Notes: a model not told the origin generated them from the sequence alone. DNA of 28,795 nucleotides from UBA6165 sp044233745 (GCA_044233745.1 JBIIJN010000027.1:1-28795); one strand, 5' to 3'. Numbered from the stretch's first letter, positions 7,481-16,513 are shown. A program made the numbers and translations.

Positions 7481-7518
7481 CAAAAGTACAATGGAATCAG
7501 CTGAGATACTTAGCTTTG
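7481..7518. promoter_or_regulatory. Overlapping divergent -7 boxes for tauE-like gene and elaA
   Basis: Minus strand: TACTTTTG (7481-7488), 21 nt from the permease ATG. Plus strand: TAGCTTTG (7511-7518), 23 nt from the elaA ATG. Both are exact TAnnTTTG matches. They lie within 38 bp, so the two promoters share DNA and RNA polymerase could occupy only one at a time. I see no clear -33 TTTG for either. Confidence 0.5.
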
Positions 7519-7541
7519 GTCATTCATAACAAAACCGTAAC

Positions 7542-8006
7542 ATGTCAAATCACAATTCTGTACTGCTAATCAAGGACTTTAATAGTTTATCAGCACTCGA
7601 ATTATATACAATCATTTCGCTTCGTGAACGCGTTTTTGTTGTTGAACAAAATTGTCCCTACCTCGATTGTGATGGTAAAGATTTGGATAGTTTACACTTG
7701 GGTATCTATGAAAACGAAACGCTTCAAGCCTACGCCCGCCTTGTTCCACCCAATGAAGCTTATTATACTTGGTCAATCGGCAGAGTAGTTGTCGCCCCTG
7801 AATTCCGCGGTTTGGGACTTGGCAAAGTACTCATGGAGGCAGCCATTCAGCATTTGGTTCAAATTATTGAAGTAGAACAAATCGTAATCAGCGCACAAGA
7901 ATATTTACTGAGATTTTACAACGAACTTGGTTTTCATCAAGTTGGTGAAGGTTATTTGGAAGATGATATTCCACATGTGAAGATGTTTTATACAAGTGTG
8001 AAGTAA
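7542..8006 (+). CDS. elaA: ElaA-family GNAT N-acetyltransferase
   Basis: The 154-residue protein is a compact GNAT domain. The N-terminal LRERVFVVEQNCPYLDCDGKD is the hallmark of the ElaA subfamily, and VVVAPEFRGLGLGKVLM holds the acetyl-CoA pyrophosphate-binding R/Q-x-x-G-x-G/A loop. The C-terminal FYNELGFHQVGEGYLEDDIPHVKM matches the family end. ElaA proteins use acetyl-CoA; their acceptor is not well established. The gene is monocistronic in appearance: its own -7 box sits at 7511-7518, and a large hairpin whose left arm contains the stop codon follows it. Confidence 0.93.
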   Translation: MSNHNSVLLIKDFNSLSALELYTIISLRERVFVVEQNCPYLDCDGKDLDSLHLGIYENETLQAYARLVPPNEAYYTWSIGRVVVAPEFRGLGLGKVLMEAAIQHLVQIIEVEQIVISAQEYLLRFYNELGFHQVGEGYLEDDIPHVKMFYTSVK

Positions 8007-8090
8007 GAATTTTGAAGTAAGAAATGTGAAGACGAAATCAGAAATTCTTACTTCTTCATTCCAAATTCTTACTTCTTATTTTTCTATTTT
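8000..8090 (+). terminator. Nested two-tier hairpin with T-rich tail after elaA
   Basis: GAAGTAAGAATTT (8000-8012) pairs with AAATTCTTACTTC (8063-8075), and inside it GAAGTAAGAA (8014-8023) pairs with TTCTTACTTC (8045-8054). The T-rich run TTATTTTTCTATTTT follows. A direct duplication on each arm made a long A/T-rich stem that could terminate elaA or separate it from the peptidase gene. The elaA stop codon lies in the left arm. Confidence 0.55.
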
Positions 8091-8112
8091 AGCACCTCAA
8101 ATTATTTATGCC

Positions 8113-10230
8113 ATGACCCCACTTTTAAACACATTACTTTTGTCATCCGCACTTTTGCTTGGCGCAGCTTGCAGTTCAAATAATCAACAACAAGAATTAA
8201 CTATGAATCCATTTTTCAACGCATTCAACACGCCATACGGTATTCCACAATTTGAATCGATTAAAGAGGAACATTACGTTTCTGCTATGCGCGAGGGCAT
8301 GCGCATACAGAAAGAAGAAATTGATGAAATTACTCGAAATTCGGCAGCTCCATCTTTTGAAAACACAATTGTGGCTCTTGAAAATTCAGGTGAACTGCTG
8401 AATCAAGTTTTGTCGGTGTTCTACAATCTGAACAGTGCCCATACCAATGAAACGATGCAGCAAATCGCCCAAGAAATGGCGCCTGAATTGTCGGCGCACA
8501 GCGATGATATTGCATTGAATGCTGTTTTGTTTGATCGTGTGAAAAAGGTATATGAACAAAGCGCTACTTTGAATTTGGATACCGAAGACTTGCGTTTGCT
8601 GGATAAGAAATACAAAGGTTTTGCCCGTGGTGGTGCTCTACTTTCTGATGATGATAAGCATGTTTTGCGCGAAATAAACAGTGAGTTGTCTGTGCTTTCC
8701 TTGCAGTTTCAGGAAAATGTGATGAAAGAAACCAATGAATTTGAATTTGTTGTTACAAAAGAAGCTGATTTGGCTGGTTTGCCTACAGATTTAATTTCTT
8801 CTGCGTCTGAATTAGCCAAAGAGAAGGGGAAAACGGGTTCTTGGGTTTTTAATCTTTCTAATCCGATGGTTTTGCCGTTTCTGCAATATGCCGAAAACCG
8901 TATGTTGCGCGAACAAATTTGGCAGGAATACCAAAATCGCGGCAGCAAAGGAAACAAAAACGATAACAATCAGCTCATCACTAAAATGGTGAATTTGCGC
9001 CAAAAAAAAGCAGTACTTTTGGGTTATGATTCGCATGCGCATTTTGTGTTGGAAGAATCAATGGCTGGTTCGCCTGATGAAGTGATGAATTTGTTGAATC
9101 AACTGTGGACGCCCGCTATAAACAGTGCTAATATGGAGTTGAATGACCTGCAAAATATGGTGAATGCTGAAGGCAAAAATTTCCAAATTGCGCCTTGGGA
9201 TTGGCGATACTATACCGAGCGCATCCGCAAAGAAAAATACAATATCGATGAGCAAGAAGTAAAACAGTATTTCCCTGCTATGGCAGTGCAGGAGGGCATT
9301 TTCTTGCTGTGTAAAAAACTGTATGGATTAACTTTTAAGGAAATCACAGACGCACCCAAGTACCACGAAGATGTGCAAACTTTCGAAGTCCGTGAGGCCG
9401 ATGGCACGGTGACCGGCGTTTTAATGATGGACCTGTATGTGCGTCCTTCGAAAAGTGGAGGGGCTTGGATGACTTCTTATCGTGAGCAGAAAAAAGTGAA
9501 AGGCAAACGCGTCATTCCCATTATTTCGATTGTATGCAATTTCCCAAAACCACTTGATGGCCCTTCTTTGTTGAATTTTGATGAGGTAGAGACTTTTTTC
9601 CATGAGTTTGGTCATGCGCTGCACGGTTTGTTGTCGGATGTTCGCTATCAATCTTTGGCAGGAACTAATGTGCCCACAGATTTCGTGGAATTGCCTTCAC
9701 AGATTATGGAACACTGGGCAAGTGAGCCAGAGTTTCTGCGCATGTATGCCAAGCATTACAAAACAGGAGCGGTGATTCCAGATGCCTTGATTGAAAAATT
9801 ATTGAACTTGGGCACCTTCGACCAAGGATTTGCAACCACAGAATACTTGGCAGCGGCACTTTTGGATATGGAGTTTCACATGCTCACCGAACCGATGCGT
9901 GAAGATGTACATACCGTCGAATTGCGCGCTATGAAGCGATTGGGTTTGATTGATGCTATTATTCCGAGATACAAAAGCACTTATTTCGCTCATATTTTCG
10001 CAGGTGGCTATTCTTCAGGATATTACAGCTACATCTGGTCGGGCGTATTGGACAATGACGGTTTTCTAGCATTCCAAGAAACAGCTCTATTTGACCAAGC
10101 TACTGCCAATAAATTCAGAACGTTTGTACTGGAAAAAGGAGGCACTGTGGACCCAATGGAATTGTATGTTGCCTTTCGAGGTCGCAAACCTGTTGTTGAG
10201 CCTTTGTTGAAAAAACGCGGATTAAAATAA
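8113..10230 (+). CDS. Lipoprotein M3-family peptidyl-dipeptidase (Dcp-like)
   Basis: The 705-residue protein starts with a lipoprotein signal peptide (lipobox LGAAC, cysteine about residue 20), so it is exported and lipid-anchored in the envelope, unlike cytoplasmic E. coli Dcp. It has the full M3 thimet-oligopeptidase fold, with zinc motif HEFGH at residues 497-501 and the third ligand Glu533 in QIMEHWA. The downstream FAGGYSSGYYSYIW segment carries the family's substrate-binding tyrosines and glycines. Dcp removes C-terminal dipeptides from short peptides. The open frame reaches back to a GTG at 8026, but that start lies in the hairpin and would spoil the signal peptide, so ATG 8113 is chosen. 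The AddA-like gene follows after 5 nt. Confidence 0.9.
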   Translation: MTPLLNTLLLSSALLLGAACSSNNQQQELTMNPFFNAFNTPYGIPQFESIKEEHYVSAMREGMRIQKEEIDEITRNSAAPSFENTIVALENSGELLNQVLSVFYNLNSAHTNETMQQIAQEMAPELSAHSDDIALNAVLFDRVKKVYEQSATLNLDTEDLRLLDKKYKGFARGGALLSDDDKHVLREINSELSVLSLQFQENVMKETNEFEFVVTKEADLAGLPTDLISSASELAKEKGKTGSWVFNLSNPMVLPFLQYAENRMLREQIWQEYQNRGSKGNKNDNNQLITKMVNLRQKKAVLLGYDSHAHFVLEESMAGSPDEVMNLLNQLWTPAINSANMELNDLQNMVNAEGKNFQIAPWDWRYYTERIRKEKYNIDEQEVKQYFPAMAVQEGIFLLCKKLYGLTFKEITDAPKYHEDVQTFEVREADGTVTGVLMMDLYVRPSKSGGAWMTSYREQKKVKGKRVIPIISIVCNFPKPLDGPSLLNFDEVETFFHEFGHALHGLLSDVRYQSLAGTNVPTDFVELPSQIMEHWASEPEFLRMYAKHYKTGAVIPDALIEKLLNLGTFDQGFATTEYLAAALLDMEFHMLTEPMREDVHTVELRAMKRLGLIDAIIPRYKSTYFAHIFAGGYSSGYYSYIWSGVLDNDGFLAFQETALFDQATANKFRTFVLEKGGTVDPMELYVAFRGRKPVVEPLLKKRGLK

Positions 10231-10235
10231 GCCCA

Positions 10236-13200
10236 TTGGAAAGTTTACTCATATACAAAGCTTCAGCTGGCTCGGGTAAGACATTTACCTTGGTTCGGGA
10301 GTATTTGCGCTTGATTTTGAAGTCGGGTGATGTTTATCGCTTCAAGCGCATTATGGCGATGACTTTTACCAACAAGGCGGCTTTTGAAATGAAAGAGCGC
10401 GTCATAAAGGCCTTGTTTCAATTGGCAAGGCAAGAATCAGACGGGGACGTGAAATTCGCCAAAGGTATTGCCGAAAACTTCCAGATGTCGATTGAAGAAT
10501 TACAGGAAAAAGCCGAAAAAGCGCTATCCGCTATCCTTCACAATTACAGCGATTTAAACATCCAAACCATCGACAAATTCAATGTGCGTTTGATTCGTTC
10601 ATTCATCCGCGATTTGAATATGTCTAACGATTTTGAGGTCTTGGTTGATACCACGGAATTCAATGAAAAAGTGGTGGATAAATTTCTCGATTCCATTTCT
10701 TCAAAAGATTTGGACGACAACAAAAATCAGCTGGTGGTCAACTATCTCGAAGCCAAATTAGAAGACGAAGACAAATGGGGTATCCGCGAAGATTTGATTG
10801 ATACGCTCAAGTATTTCGAGAAAGAAACGTTTCGCATTGCCTTGCCTGAATTATTGGTGTATGAGTTTACCATGGAAAACTTGAAACAATTGCGTTTGCA
10901 CCGCGAACAAGTTGAGCAGCAGTTTGAAAAAGAAAAAGCAGCCATTCTCCAAAAATTTGTGTTGACTTATCCTAAAGAAGATTTTAAATCGAATATGCAA
11001 GGAGTTAAAAACCAGCATCATGTATATGCGCGCTTGGAAAAATTATTGAAGCAGGACCTCTCGCTTTTTGAAGGGTTTTCGGCAAGCAACGAAATCACGA
11101 TAGCTACCTATTTTGAAGGGAATCCAAGTGGCTTGTTTACCGAAGCCCTGTATGAACTGGATGGTTTTGTCACCAGAACCAAATTAGAATATCAGGATGA
11201 GTTTTTCACCTATAAAAGAGCTGCTGCATCTCACTATCAACTCGCTTTGTTGAAATATTTGATGAGTCAATTGAATACGCAAAAGTTGGCAGAAAATAAA
11301 ATCCCGCTCAATGAAATAAACGAGTTGATATCTGAACAAATGCGTCAAGAACACGCTGATTATATCTATGAGCGGGTTGGAGTGCGCTTTGATCATTTTT
11401 TGTTGGATGAATTTCAGGACACCTCGCGCATGCAGTGGTTGAATCTTATTCCTTTGGTGCACAACGCAATGGCGCAAGGTCAGACCAATCTCATCGTGGG
11501 CGATAGCAAACAAGCCATATACCGATTCAGGAATGGCGTGGTAGAGCAATTTGCCGAGTTGCCCACAATTTTTAATCCTGAAGAAGAACCTGAATTGGCG
11601 CGCACTTCAGCTTATTTTGAAAACAATTCAGCAAGTAAAACCTTGGGCGACAATTGGCGCTCGCGCAAGAATATTATTGAGTTCAACAACCATTTGTTTT
11701 CAAATTTGAGAACAATTCTACGTGAAGATTTTCAACAATACTATCAAGACAGTGATTTGATTCAGCAGGTTAAAAATGAATCTGTTGGTTATGTTTTTGC
11801 TGAAATTGAGCATTTTGTTACTGGTAATTCAACTACCATTGAAATCGATTCAACTGAGAATCAGGATGATGATTTGAGTCAAGAAGAAATTTTGAAAGAC
11901 GAGCATTTCCTCTTGCAACGCATAAGGGATGTGCAGAGCAGAGGTTATGCCTTGGGCGACATTTGTGTTTTGAGTCGCAACAATCGTGAACTTGGACGTT
12001 GGGCTAAGTTCTTGATAAAAAACAAGTTGGAAGTTACTACCGACGAAGGTTTGGTGGTTTCCAATTCCACAAAAGTGAAGTTTATTGTTTCATGGATGCA
12101 GCTCATTTCAAAGCCCAGTTCATCTCAGAATCAACGCGATTTTGCGCTCAATTATTTGTTGGTGCAACAAGGAATGGTTCAAGATGATTTCTTGCCCTTT
12201 TTTAAAGCTAAGTTTTTCGATTATCAGGCATTCTTGTCTCAATATTTCGATGGTCAACAGGTACATCAAATGCGCTACGAAAACCTTTATGATTTGGTTT
12301 TGAAGATATTGCGTCAACAAGAAATTGATGAATTGTCTGATCCTTTTCTCCATTTTTTCTGCAATTTGGTACAAGGTTTTGACATTTCTCAAGGACCTAA
12401 TTTGGATAAATTTTTACATTATTACGGCACACGCGGTAAAGAAAAACGGGTTCCGTTGGCAGAAGGAAACGCCATTCGTTTGATGACAGCACACAAGTCG
12501 AAAGGCTTGGAATTTCCAGTGGTCATTATGCCTCATACCAAATGGGCTTGGGATTTGAAAAACAACATGAACTTGTTTCACGATACCAAGCGGGAGGTAT
12601 TTTATTTGGCTCCCATTTCAAAAAGTAATGCCACGCATTTGCAACAAGAATTATATGAAGAGGAAATTTCAAAAAGCCTTTTAGACACCTTCAATTTGTT
12701 CTATGTAGCCTGCACCCGCGCCGTTGATGAATTGCATATTCGTGCGGCATTCGCTCCTCCCAAAGATGAAAAATCGCTGCCCAATCATTTGGCATTTCAT
12801 CTTGATACTTATTTCGAGAAGCATTTTTCAAATGTCGTTGAAGAACTCGACACACGCCTGGTGTACACATTCGGAGCGCCAACGCATAAAACAGAAGAAA
12901 GTCTGGCGCGTGAAAATTTGGAGCTTCAACTTTTTGGCGAAACGCTTTGGTTTCCAGATATTTCGCTCATCGACCGTGATGCTTTGGATGAACTGAGTTT
13001 GGATCAAAATAGGGTCATCGGAAGGCTCGTGCACGCCGTTCTAGAAAATATGCAGCACCCTGGAGACTTGAATGAAGCATTGGAAAAAGAAGCCAATAAA
13101 CAAGCGTTTTCAGAAGAGCTAAAGAAATGGGTTGCCACGCATCTTTACAAATTACTAGATCAAGTGGAGATGGTAGATTTGATTTTTCCGAAAACCGATG

Positions 13201-13436
13201 AACAAACTTTAGATGAACGAGAAATAATTATTTCTGCTTCAGAGCGCATTCGTCCAGACCGGGTTATTTTGGATGCAACATCTATTCGGGTTATCGATTA
13301 CAAAACAGGTATTCCACGAAAACGCGATGTTCAGCAAATCCGTGAATATGCCAGTGCATTGATGAAAATGGGCTATGCCAAATGCAAGGCATATTTGATT
13401 TACACAGATGAACTTTTGGTTAAGGAGGTGATGTGA
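10236..13436 (+). CDS. AddA/RecB-like UvrD-family helicase-nuclease
   Basis: The 1066-residue protein joins a superfamily 1A helicase to a C-terminal nuclease. Walker A ASAGSGKT is at residues 9-16, Walker B DEFQDT at 391-396, motif III GDSKQAIYRFR follows, motif V-like TAHKSKGLEFP is at 751-761 and motif VI VACTRA near 825. The nuclease end has His933 in GRLVHAVLENM, Asp1008, then DYKTG with Asp1021 and Lys1023: the RecB-type PD-(D/E)XK set. This is the architecture of AddA, which unwinds and resects double-strand breaks for RecA. No AddB partner lies in the window. TTG 10236 is the only sensible start, with Walker A immediately after. It may be translated with the upstream peptidase gene, 5 nt away. 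Confidence 0.88.
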   Translation: MESLLIYKASAGSGKTFTLVREYLRLILKSGDVYRFKRIMAMTFTNKAAFEMKERVIKALFQLARQESDGDVKFAKGIAENFQMSIEELQEKAEKALSAILHNYSDLNIQTIDKFNVRLIRSFIRDLNMSNDFEVLVDTTEFNEKVVDKFLDSISSKDLDDNKNQLVVNYLEAKLEDEDKWGIREDLIDTLKYFEKETFRIALPELLVYEFTMENLKQLRLHREQVEQQFEKEKAAILQKFVLTYPKEDFKSNMQGVKNQHHVYARLEKLLKQDLSLFEGFSASNEITIATYFEGNPSGLFTEALYELDGFVTRTKLEYQDEFFTYKRAAASHYQLALLKYLMSQLNTQKLAENKIPLNEINELISEQMRQEHADYIYERVGVRFDHFLLDEFQDTSRMQWLNLIPLVHNAMAQGQTNLIVGDSKQAIYRFRNGVVEQFAELPTIFNPEEEPELARTSAYFENNSASKTLGDNWRSRKNIIEFNNHLFSNLRTILREDFQQYYQDSDLIQQVKNESVGYVFAEIEHFVTGNSTTIEIDSTENQDDDLSQEEILKDEHFLLQRIRDVQSRGYALGDICVLSRNNRELGRWAKFLIKNKLEVTTDEGLVVSNSTKVKFIVSWMQLISKPSSSQNQRDFALNYLLVQQGMVQDDFLPFFKAKFFDYQAFLSQYFDGQQVHQMRYENLYDLVLKILRQQEIDELSDPFLHFFCNLVQGFDISQGPNLDKFLHYYGTRGKEKRVPLAEGNAIRLMTAHKSKGLEFPVVIMPHTKWAWDLKNNMNLFHDTKREVFYLAPISKSNATHLQQELYEEEISKSLLDTFNLFYVACTRAVDELHIRAAFAPPKDEKSLPNHLAFHLDTYFEKHFSNVVEELDTRLVYTFGAPTHKTEESLARENLELQLFGETLWFPDISLIDRDALDELSLDQNRVIGRLVHAVLENMQHPGDLNEALEKEANKQAFSEELKKWVATHLYKLLDQVEMVDLIFPKTDEQTLDEREIIISASERIRPDRVILDATSIRVIDYKTGIPRKRDVQQIREYASALMKMGYAKCKAYLIYTDELLVKEVM

Positions 13437-13462
13437 TGCACCAAGCACTGAATTCTAGATTT

Positions 13463-15199
13463 TCATTCTAAGCCATAAATGATTATCCTGAAATTTTCTG
13501 AGCAACTCATTTCTTCCTCCTTTAGAATTACAGAAATAAAACTGTAACTTCCTATTTTCAAGGGTTTTATGAAGTAAACAATCTGGATAGGTCCGGTGTG
13601 ATTTTCCTGGGCATTGCTTTTAAAAACAGCTTGCTCATGATAATACTGGTTGTTTCCCAGCGAATCGTCTATAGCCACCATGAATCTGTTGGTGCCATCA
13701 GAGTAGCTGCAATTTCCTGTAATGAGTACAGCCAAACGCTGGTAGTTTTTTGTAATTCGAAATTCCAAATTCAATGGTTCTTTGAGTAAATGTTCGAGAG
13801 AGATATTCTCAGTTGAAAGAATTTCTTCTTTTACCCAGTCGGGATCCCATTTTTCTTGCCATAGGTAGCCTCGGAATTTATCTTGGGTTTTCAGAAAAAC
13901 AGTCCAGTAAGCCTCCTTGGTCATATCATCCCAGGTAATAATATAATGCTTGTATTGATACGTTTGTACCAAAGCAAGATACGCCGCGAAAGCAATAATC
14001 GGAATAGAAAACCACTTCCAAAGAAGATGTACACGATTAAAGAAGGGAACTGCCGACAAAGCCAAAAGAGGATAGAAATCGATCATCACGCGACTGCCAA
14101 AACTAGCGCCATAAGACCAATACCACCAACTGGAAAGCACATAAATTAGTATTACGAAAGGAATACAAAATGAGGCAAAGATGCGCCATGATTTCATTTT
14201 AATCCAAAAGAAGCTTCCCAAGACTAGGAACACAAAAAATACCGGTGCGTAAACAAATAATCCTTTGCGGTAACTGAACAAAAAATCCATCAAATGTGGA
14301 TCTAAGAAATTAAACGATTCATCGCCATAAGAACGAACCACAAATTGACCCGTTTGCAAATACCAAATTATGGGTTGAATGGCAACAATTATAGAAAAGC
14401 ATAAGATAGCCAATAAAAGCATTTTTCTATGGGAGAAAAACAAGCGGAAGTCTTGTAGTTTTTTTCCAGCAAGCACCAAAAGAAATGGAACAAATGCCAG
14501 GATGATAATATTTATCGGGCGAATGAGCACAATCAGTCCTAGAATTAAGGCAATCCAAATGAGTTTATGCGGTTTTTTCGGGTCAAAAGAAAGCATCAAA
14601 TAGCTCCAAACGCTGATAAGAGCGAAGGAATACGCATGGCTGAACGAAGCATCCATCACAATATAATTGCTCAAGGAACTGGCGAATAAAACGGCGACTT
14701 GTATCCAGAAAATCCACCAATGATGAATTCCAAAATTGCGCAAGGAAAAACGCAAAAACATCAAGCCCAGCAAGGCATAAACCAAGGCTGCATGGTATAT
14801 GCTGCGTTGGTAAATTTTTGAATAACCATCTGCTGCGTGTTGGTCGGAGGATTTAGCAACTAGGTGTGCGCCCAAGAAAAATGGCATTTGCATCATAGCC
14901 GTTCCAGCAAAGTACTTATTCATACTGCGCCCATTCACTTGCCTGATAATGCCTTGATTGTCGACTTTGTGGTTGTAGAATTCTGTTTGAAGCGTATCTA
15001 AAAAATTGAAATTGAGGTCTTTGTAGATGAAAACAGCCGGCAGATAATTGTAGTAGCCCAAACCATCAGCGCGAATTACCTGATTGTTGTGTTTGAGGTA
15101 ATTGTTGAAAATGAACAGAGCGGCAAAGCATAAAACAATTTCGTTTAGGGGAAACCATTTCCATAAAAAAGCGCCAATTTTGCTCGATTTAAAGGTCAT
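13463..15199 (-). CDS. Multi-pass GT-C-like membrane protein
   Basis: The 578-residue protein has roughly ten hydrophobic helices in its first 430 residues and a C-terminal soluble domain of about 150 residues. Shortly after the first helix comes ADGLGYYNYLPA, an acidic first-loop segment of the kind found in GT-C glycosyltransferases and related uncharacterised Bacteroidota proteins. GT-C enzymes move sugars from a polyprenyl-phosphate carrier on the periplasmic face. I cannot assign donor or acceptor, and a non-enzymatic homologue is possible. The gene is monocistronic, convergent with the AddA-like gene and divergent from msrB. The ATG lies 4 nt past an exact -7 box, implying a leaderless transcript. 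Confidence 0.6.
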   Translation of the reverse strand: MTFKSSKIGAFLWKWFPLNEIVLCFAALFIFNNYLKHNNQVIRADGLGYYNYLPAVFIYKDLNFNFLDTLQTEFYNHKVDNQGIIRQVNGRSMNKYFAGTAMMQMPFFLGAHLVAKSSDQHAADGYSKIYQRSIYHAALVYALLGLMFLRFSLRNFGIHHWWIFWIQVAVLFASSLSNYIVMDASFSHAYSFALISVWSYLMLSFDPKKPHKLIWIALILGLIVLIRPINIIILAFVPFLLVLAGKKLQDFRLFFSHRKMLLLAILCFSIIVAIQPIIWYLQTGQFVVRSYGDESFNFLDPHLMDFLFSYRKGLFVYAPVFFVFLVLGSFFWIKMKSWRIFASFCIPFVILIYVLSSWWYWSYGASFGSRVMIDFYPLLALSAVPFFNRVHLLWKWFSIPIIAFAAYLALVQTYQYKHYIITWDDMTKEAYWTVFLKTQDKFRGYLWQEKWDPDWVKEEILSTENISLEHLLKEPLNLEFRITKNYQRLAVLITGNCSYSDGTNRFMVAIDDSLGNNQYYHEQAVFKSNAQENHTGPIQIVYFIKPLKIGSYSFISVILKEEEMSCSENFRIIIYGLE

Positions 15200-15211
15200 G
15201 CGGCAAAAGTA
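15200..15211 (-). promoter_or_regulatory. -7 box abutting the GT-C-like gene start
   Basis: The minus strand reads TACTTTTG (15204-15211), then CCGC, then ATG. Box and spacing match those of cvfB, and the transcript would start at or beside the start codon. Confidence 0.5.
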
Positions 15212-15255
15212 AAAATATCAGGCAGATTGATTCCATGAAAACAAACAAATATGAA

Positions 15256-15276
15256 TTTGGTCTGTTTTAGACCAAA
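15256..15276. promoter_or_regulatory. 8-5-8 inverted repeat upstream of msrB
   Basis: TTTGGTCT-GTTTT-AGACCAAA is a perfect inverted repeat in the 102-bp gap between the divergent GT-C-like gene and msrB. Its centre is 36 bp upstream of the msrB ATG, a typical operator position. A weak -7-like box AACGTTTG lies at 15288-15295. Regulation of msr by a dimeric repressor is a guess. It could instead be a hairpin in a leader. Confidence 0.4.
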
Positions 15277-15301
15277 GAACGATTTCCAACGTTTGTAGTA
15301 T

Positions 15302-15832
15302 ATGAAACAGAATAAGAATCGATTATTTCGGATGACCATTGGTCTTGGTGTTATTTGGCTTGTGGCTGCCTGCACAATCATGAACAAAGAAGAAAAAAGA
15401 ACAGCAAATATGAACAACAATCCAGACGTACAAAAAGTAGAAAAGACAGAGGAAGAGTGGCGCGCACAACTCACGCCAATGCAATACCATGTTTTGCGCG
15501 AAAAAGGAACGGAGCGACCATACACGGGGGCTTATTGGAACAATAAAGACGTGGGCACCTATCTATGTGCGGGATGCAGCACCTTGCTTTTCACCTCCAA
15601 AACCAAATACGATTCTGGTTGCGGCTGGCCCAGTTTTTATGAAGCCCACGACAACGATAAAATTTTGATGCGTCCCGACAACAGTCATGGCATGAGTCGT
15701 GTAGAAATCTTGTGCGCTACCTGTGAAGGTCACCTGGGTCATATTTTTAACGATGGACCACCACCCGCAGGACAGCGCTATTGCATCAATTCGGAATCCA
15801 TGATTTTTATACCCACCAAAGATGAAGAGTAA
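15302..15832 (+). CDS. msrB: Peptide-methionine (R)-S-oxide reductase MsrB, lipoprotein form
   Basis: The 176-residue protein begins with a lipoprotein signal (WLVAAC, lipid-modified Cys24), so it is envelope-anchored. The MsrB domain is complete: zinc cysteines C89, C92, C138 and C141, resolving Cys107 in SGCGWPSF and catalytic Cys161 in RYCINS. The enzyme reduces the R epimer of methionine sulfoxide in proteins. The gene overlaps msrA by 11 nt or lies 1 nt before it, depending on the msrA start, so both epimers are handled by one transcript. The reductant must reach the periplasm, but no thioredoxin-like or CcdA/DsbD-like gene is present here. Confidence 0.96.
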   Translation: MKQNKNRLFRMTIGLGVIWLVAACTIMNKEEKRTANMNNNPDVQKVEKTEEEWRAQLTPMQYHVLREKGTERPYTGAYWNNKDVGTYLCAGCSTLLFTSKTKYDSGCGWPSFYEAHDNDKILMRPDNSHGMSRVEILCATCEGHLGHIFNDGPPPAGQRYCINSESMIFIPTKDEE

Positions 15833-16472
15833 GATGATTAGTTCTATTTTCGCGCTGCTTTTGGCTGTATCATGCTCGCAGCAAAACACACAATACAAAA
15901 CGGTAAAAGACAATACAATGAACACAAATGAAAATGACTCTTTGGCAGTGGCCACTTTTGGCGCCGGATGTTTTTGGTGTGTAGAAGCTTGTTTTTCTCA
16001 ACTCAATGGGGTAGTGGAAGTGCTTTCTGGCTACATGGGTGGCGCAACGCTTAATCCAACGTACAAAGAGGTTTGCACTGGCACAACAGGTCATGCAGAG
16101 GTGGCTCAAATACGTTACAATCCGAATTTGATTTCCTATGAAGAGTTGTTGGAAGTGTTTTGGTTTGTTCACGACCCCACGCAGCTCAACCGTCAAGGTA
16201 ACGACATTGGAACGCAATACAGGTCTGTGGTTTTTTATCACAACGATGAGCAAAAGAAATTGGCCGAACATTACAAAAAGAAATTGAACGAATCTGGCGC
16301 CTATGCATCCAAAGTGGTTACTGAAATTGCCGAAGCTGTTGAGTTTTACGTAGCCGAAGAATACCACCAAGGTTATTTCTTCGACAATCCAGATCAACCT
16401 TATTGCTCGGCTGTTGTTCGACCCAAAGTTGAAAAATTTCGAAAGGTTTTTGAAGAGAAATTGGTGAAGTAA
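15822..16472 (+). CDS. msrA: Peptide-methionine (S)-S-oxide reductase MsrA, lipoprotein form
   Basis: The 216-residue protein has a lipoprotein signal (LLLAVSC, Cys18) followed by a flexible Asn/Thr-rich linker and a complete MsrA domain. The catalytic motif GCFWC holds nucleophilic Cys50; Cys53 follows, and Cys195 near the C-terminus is a likely recycling cysteine. Glu56, in the usual GCFWCxE(A) position, is kept. It reduces methionine-S-sulfoxide and complements the MsrB encoded just upstream. Two starts are possible: ATG 15822, overlapping msrB by 11 nt, or ATG 15834, 2 nt past the msrB stop. Both leave the signal peptide intact. Confidence 0.96.
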   Translation: MKSKMISSIFALLLAVSCSQQNTQYKTVKDNTMNTNENDSLAVATFGAGCFWCVEACFSQLNGVVEVLSGYMGGATLNPTYKEVCTGTTGHAEVAQIRYNPNLISYEELLEVFWFVHDPTQLNRQGNDIGTQYRSVVFYHNDEQKKLAEHYKKKLNESGAYASKVVTEIAEAVEFYVAEEYHQGYFFDNPDQPYCSAVVRPKVEKFRKVFEEKLVK

Positions 16473-16513
16473 ACTCTACCTTGCTGTATTAAAATTGGTG
16501 TAACATCGCTGAC

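Noticed and set aside
7460..7483. TTG 7483 as the start of the TauE/SafE-like gene
   Set aside because: The codon is part of the -7 box at 7481-7488, so it would lie upstream of the transcript start. ATG 7459 fits.
8026..8112. Longer N-terminus for the M3 peptidase from GTG 8026
   Set aside because: It would be encoded by the hairpin after elaA and would bury the lipoprotein signal peptide that begins at ATG 8113.
11184..11549. 121-codon minus-strand frame inside the AddA-like gene
   Set aside because: It lies opposite conserved helicase motifs and shows no recognisable domain.
15870..16397. 175-codon minus-strand frame opposite msrA
   Set aside because: It is antisense to a gene with full catalytic motifs. 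Its composition (Cys/Phe/Val/His-rich) is unlike a real protein, and no promoter is seen.
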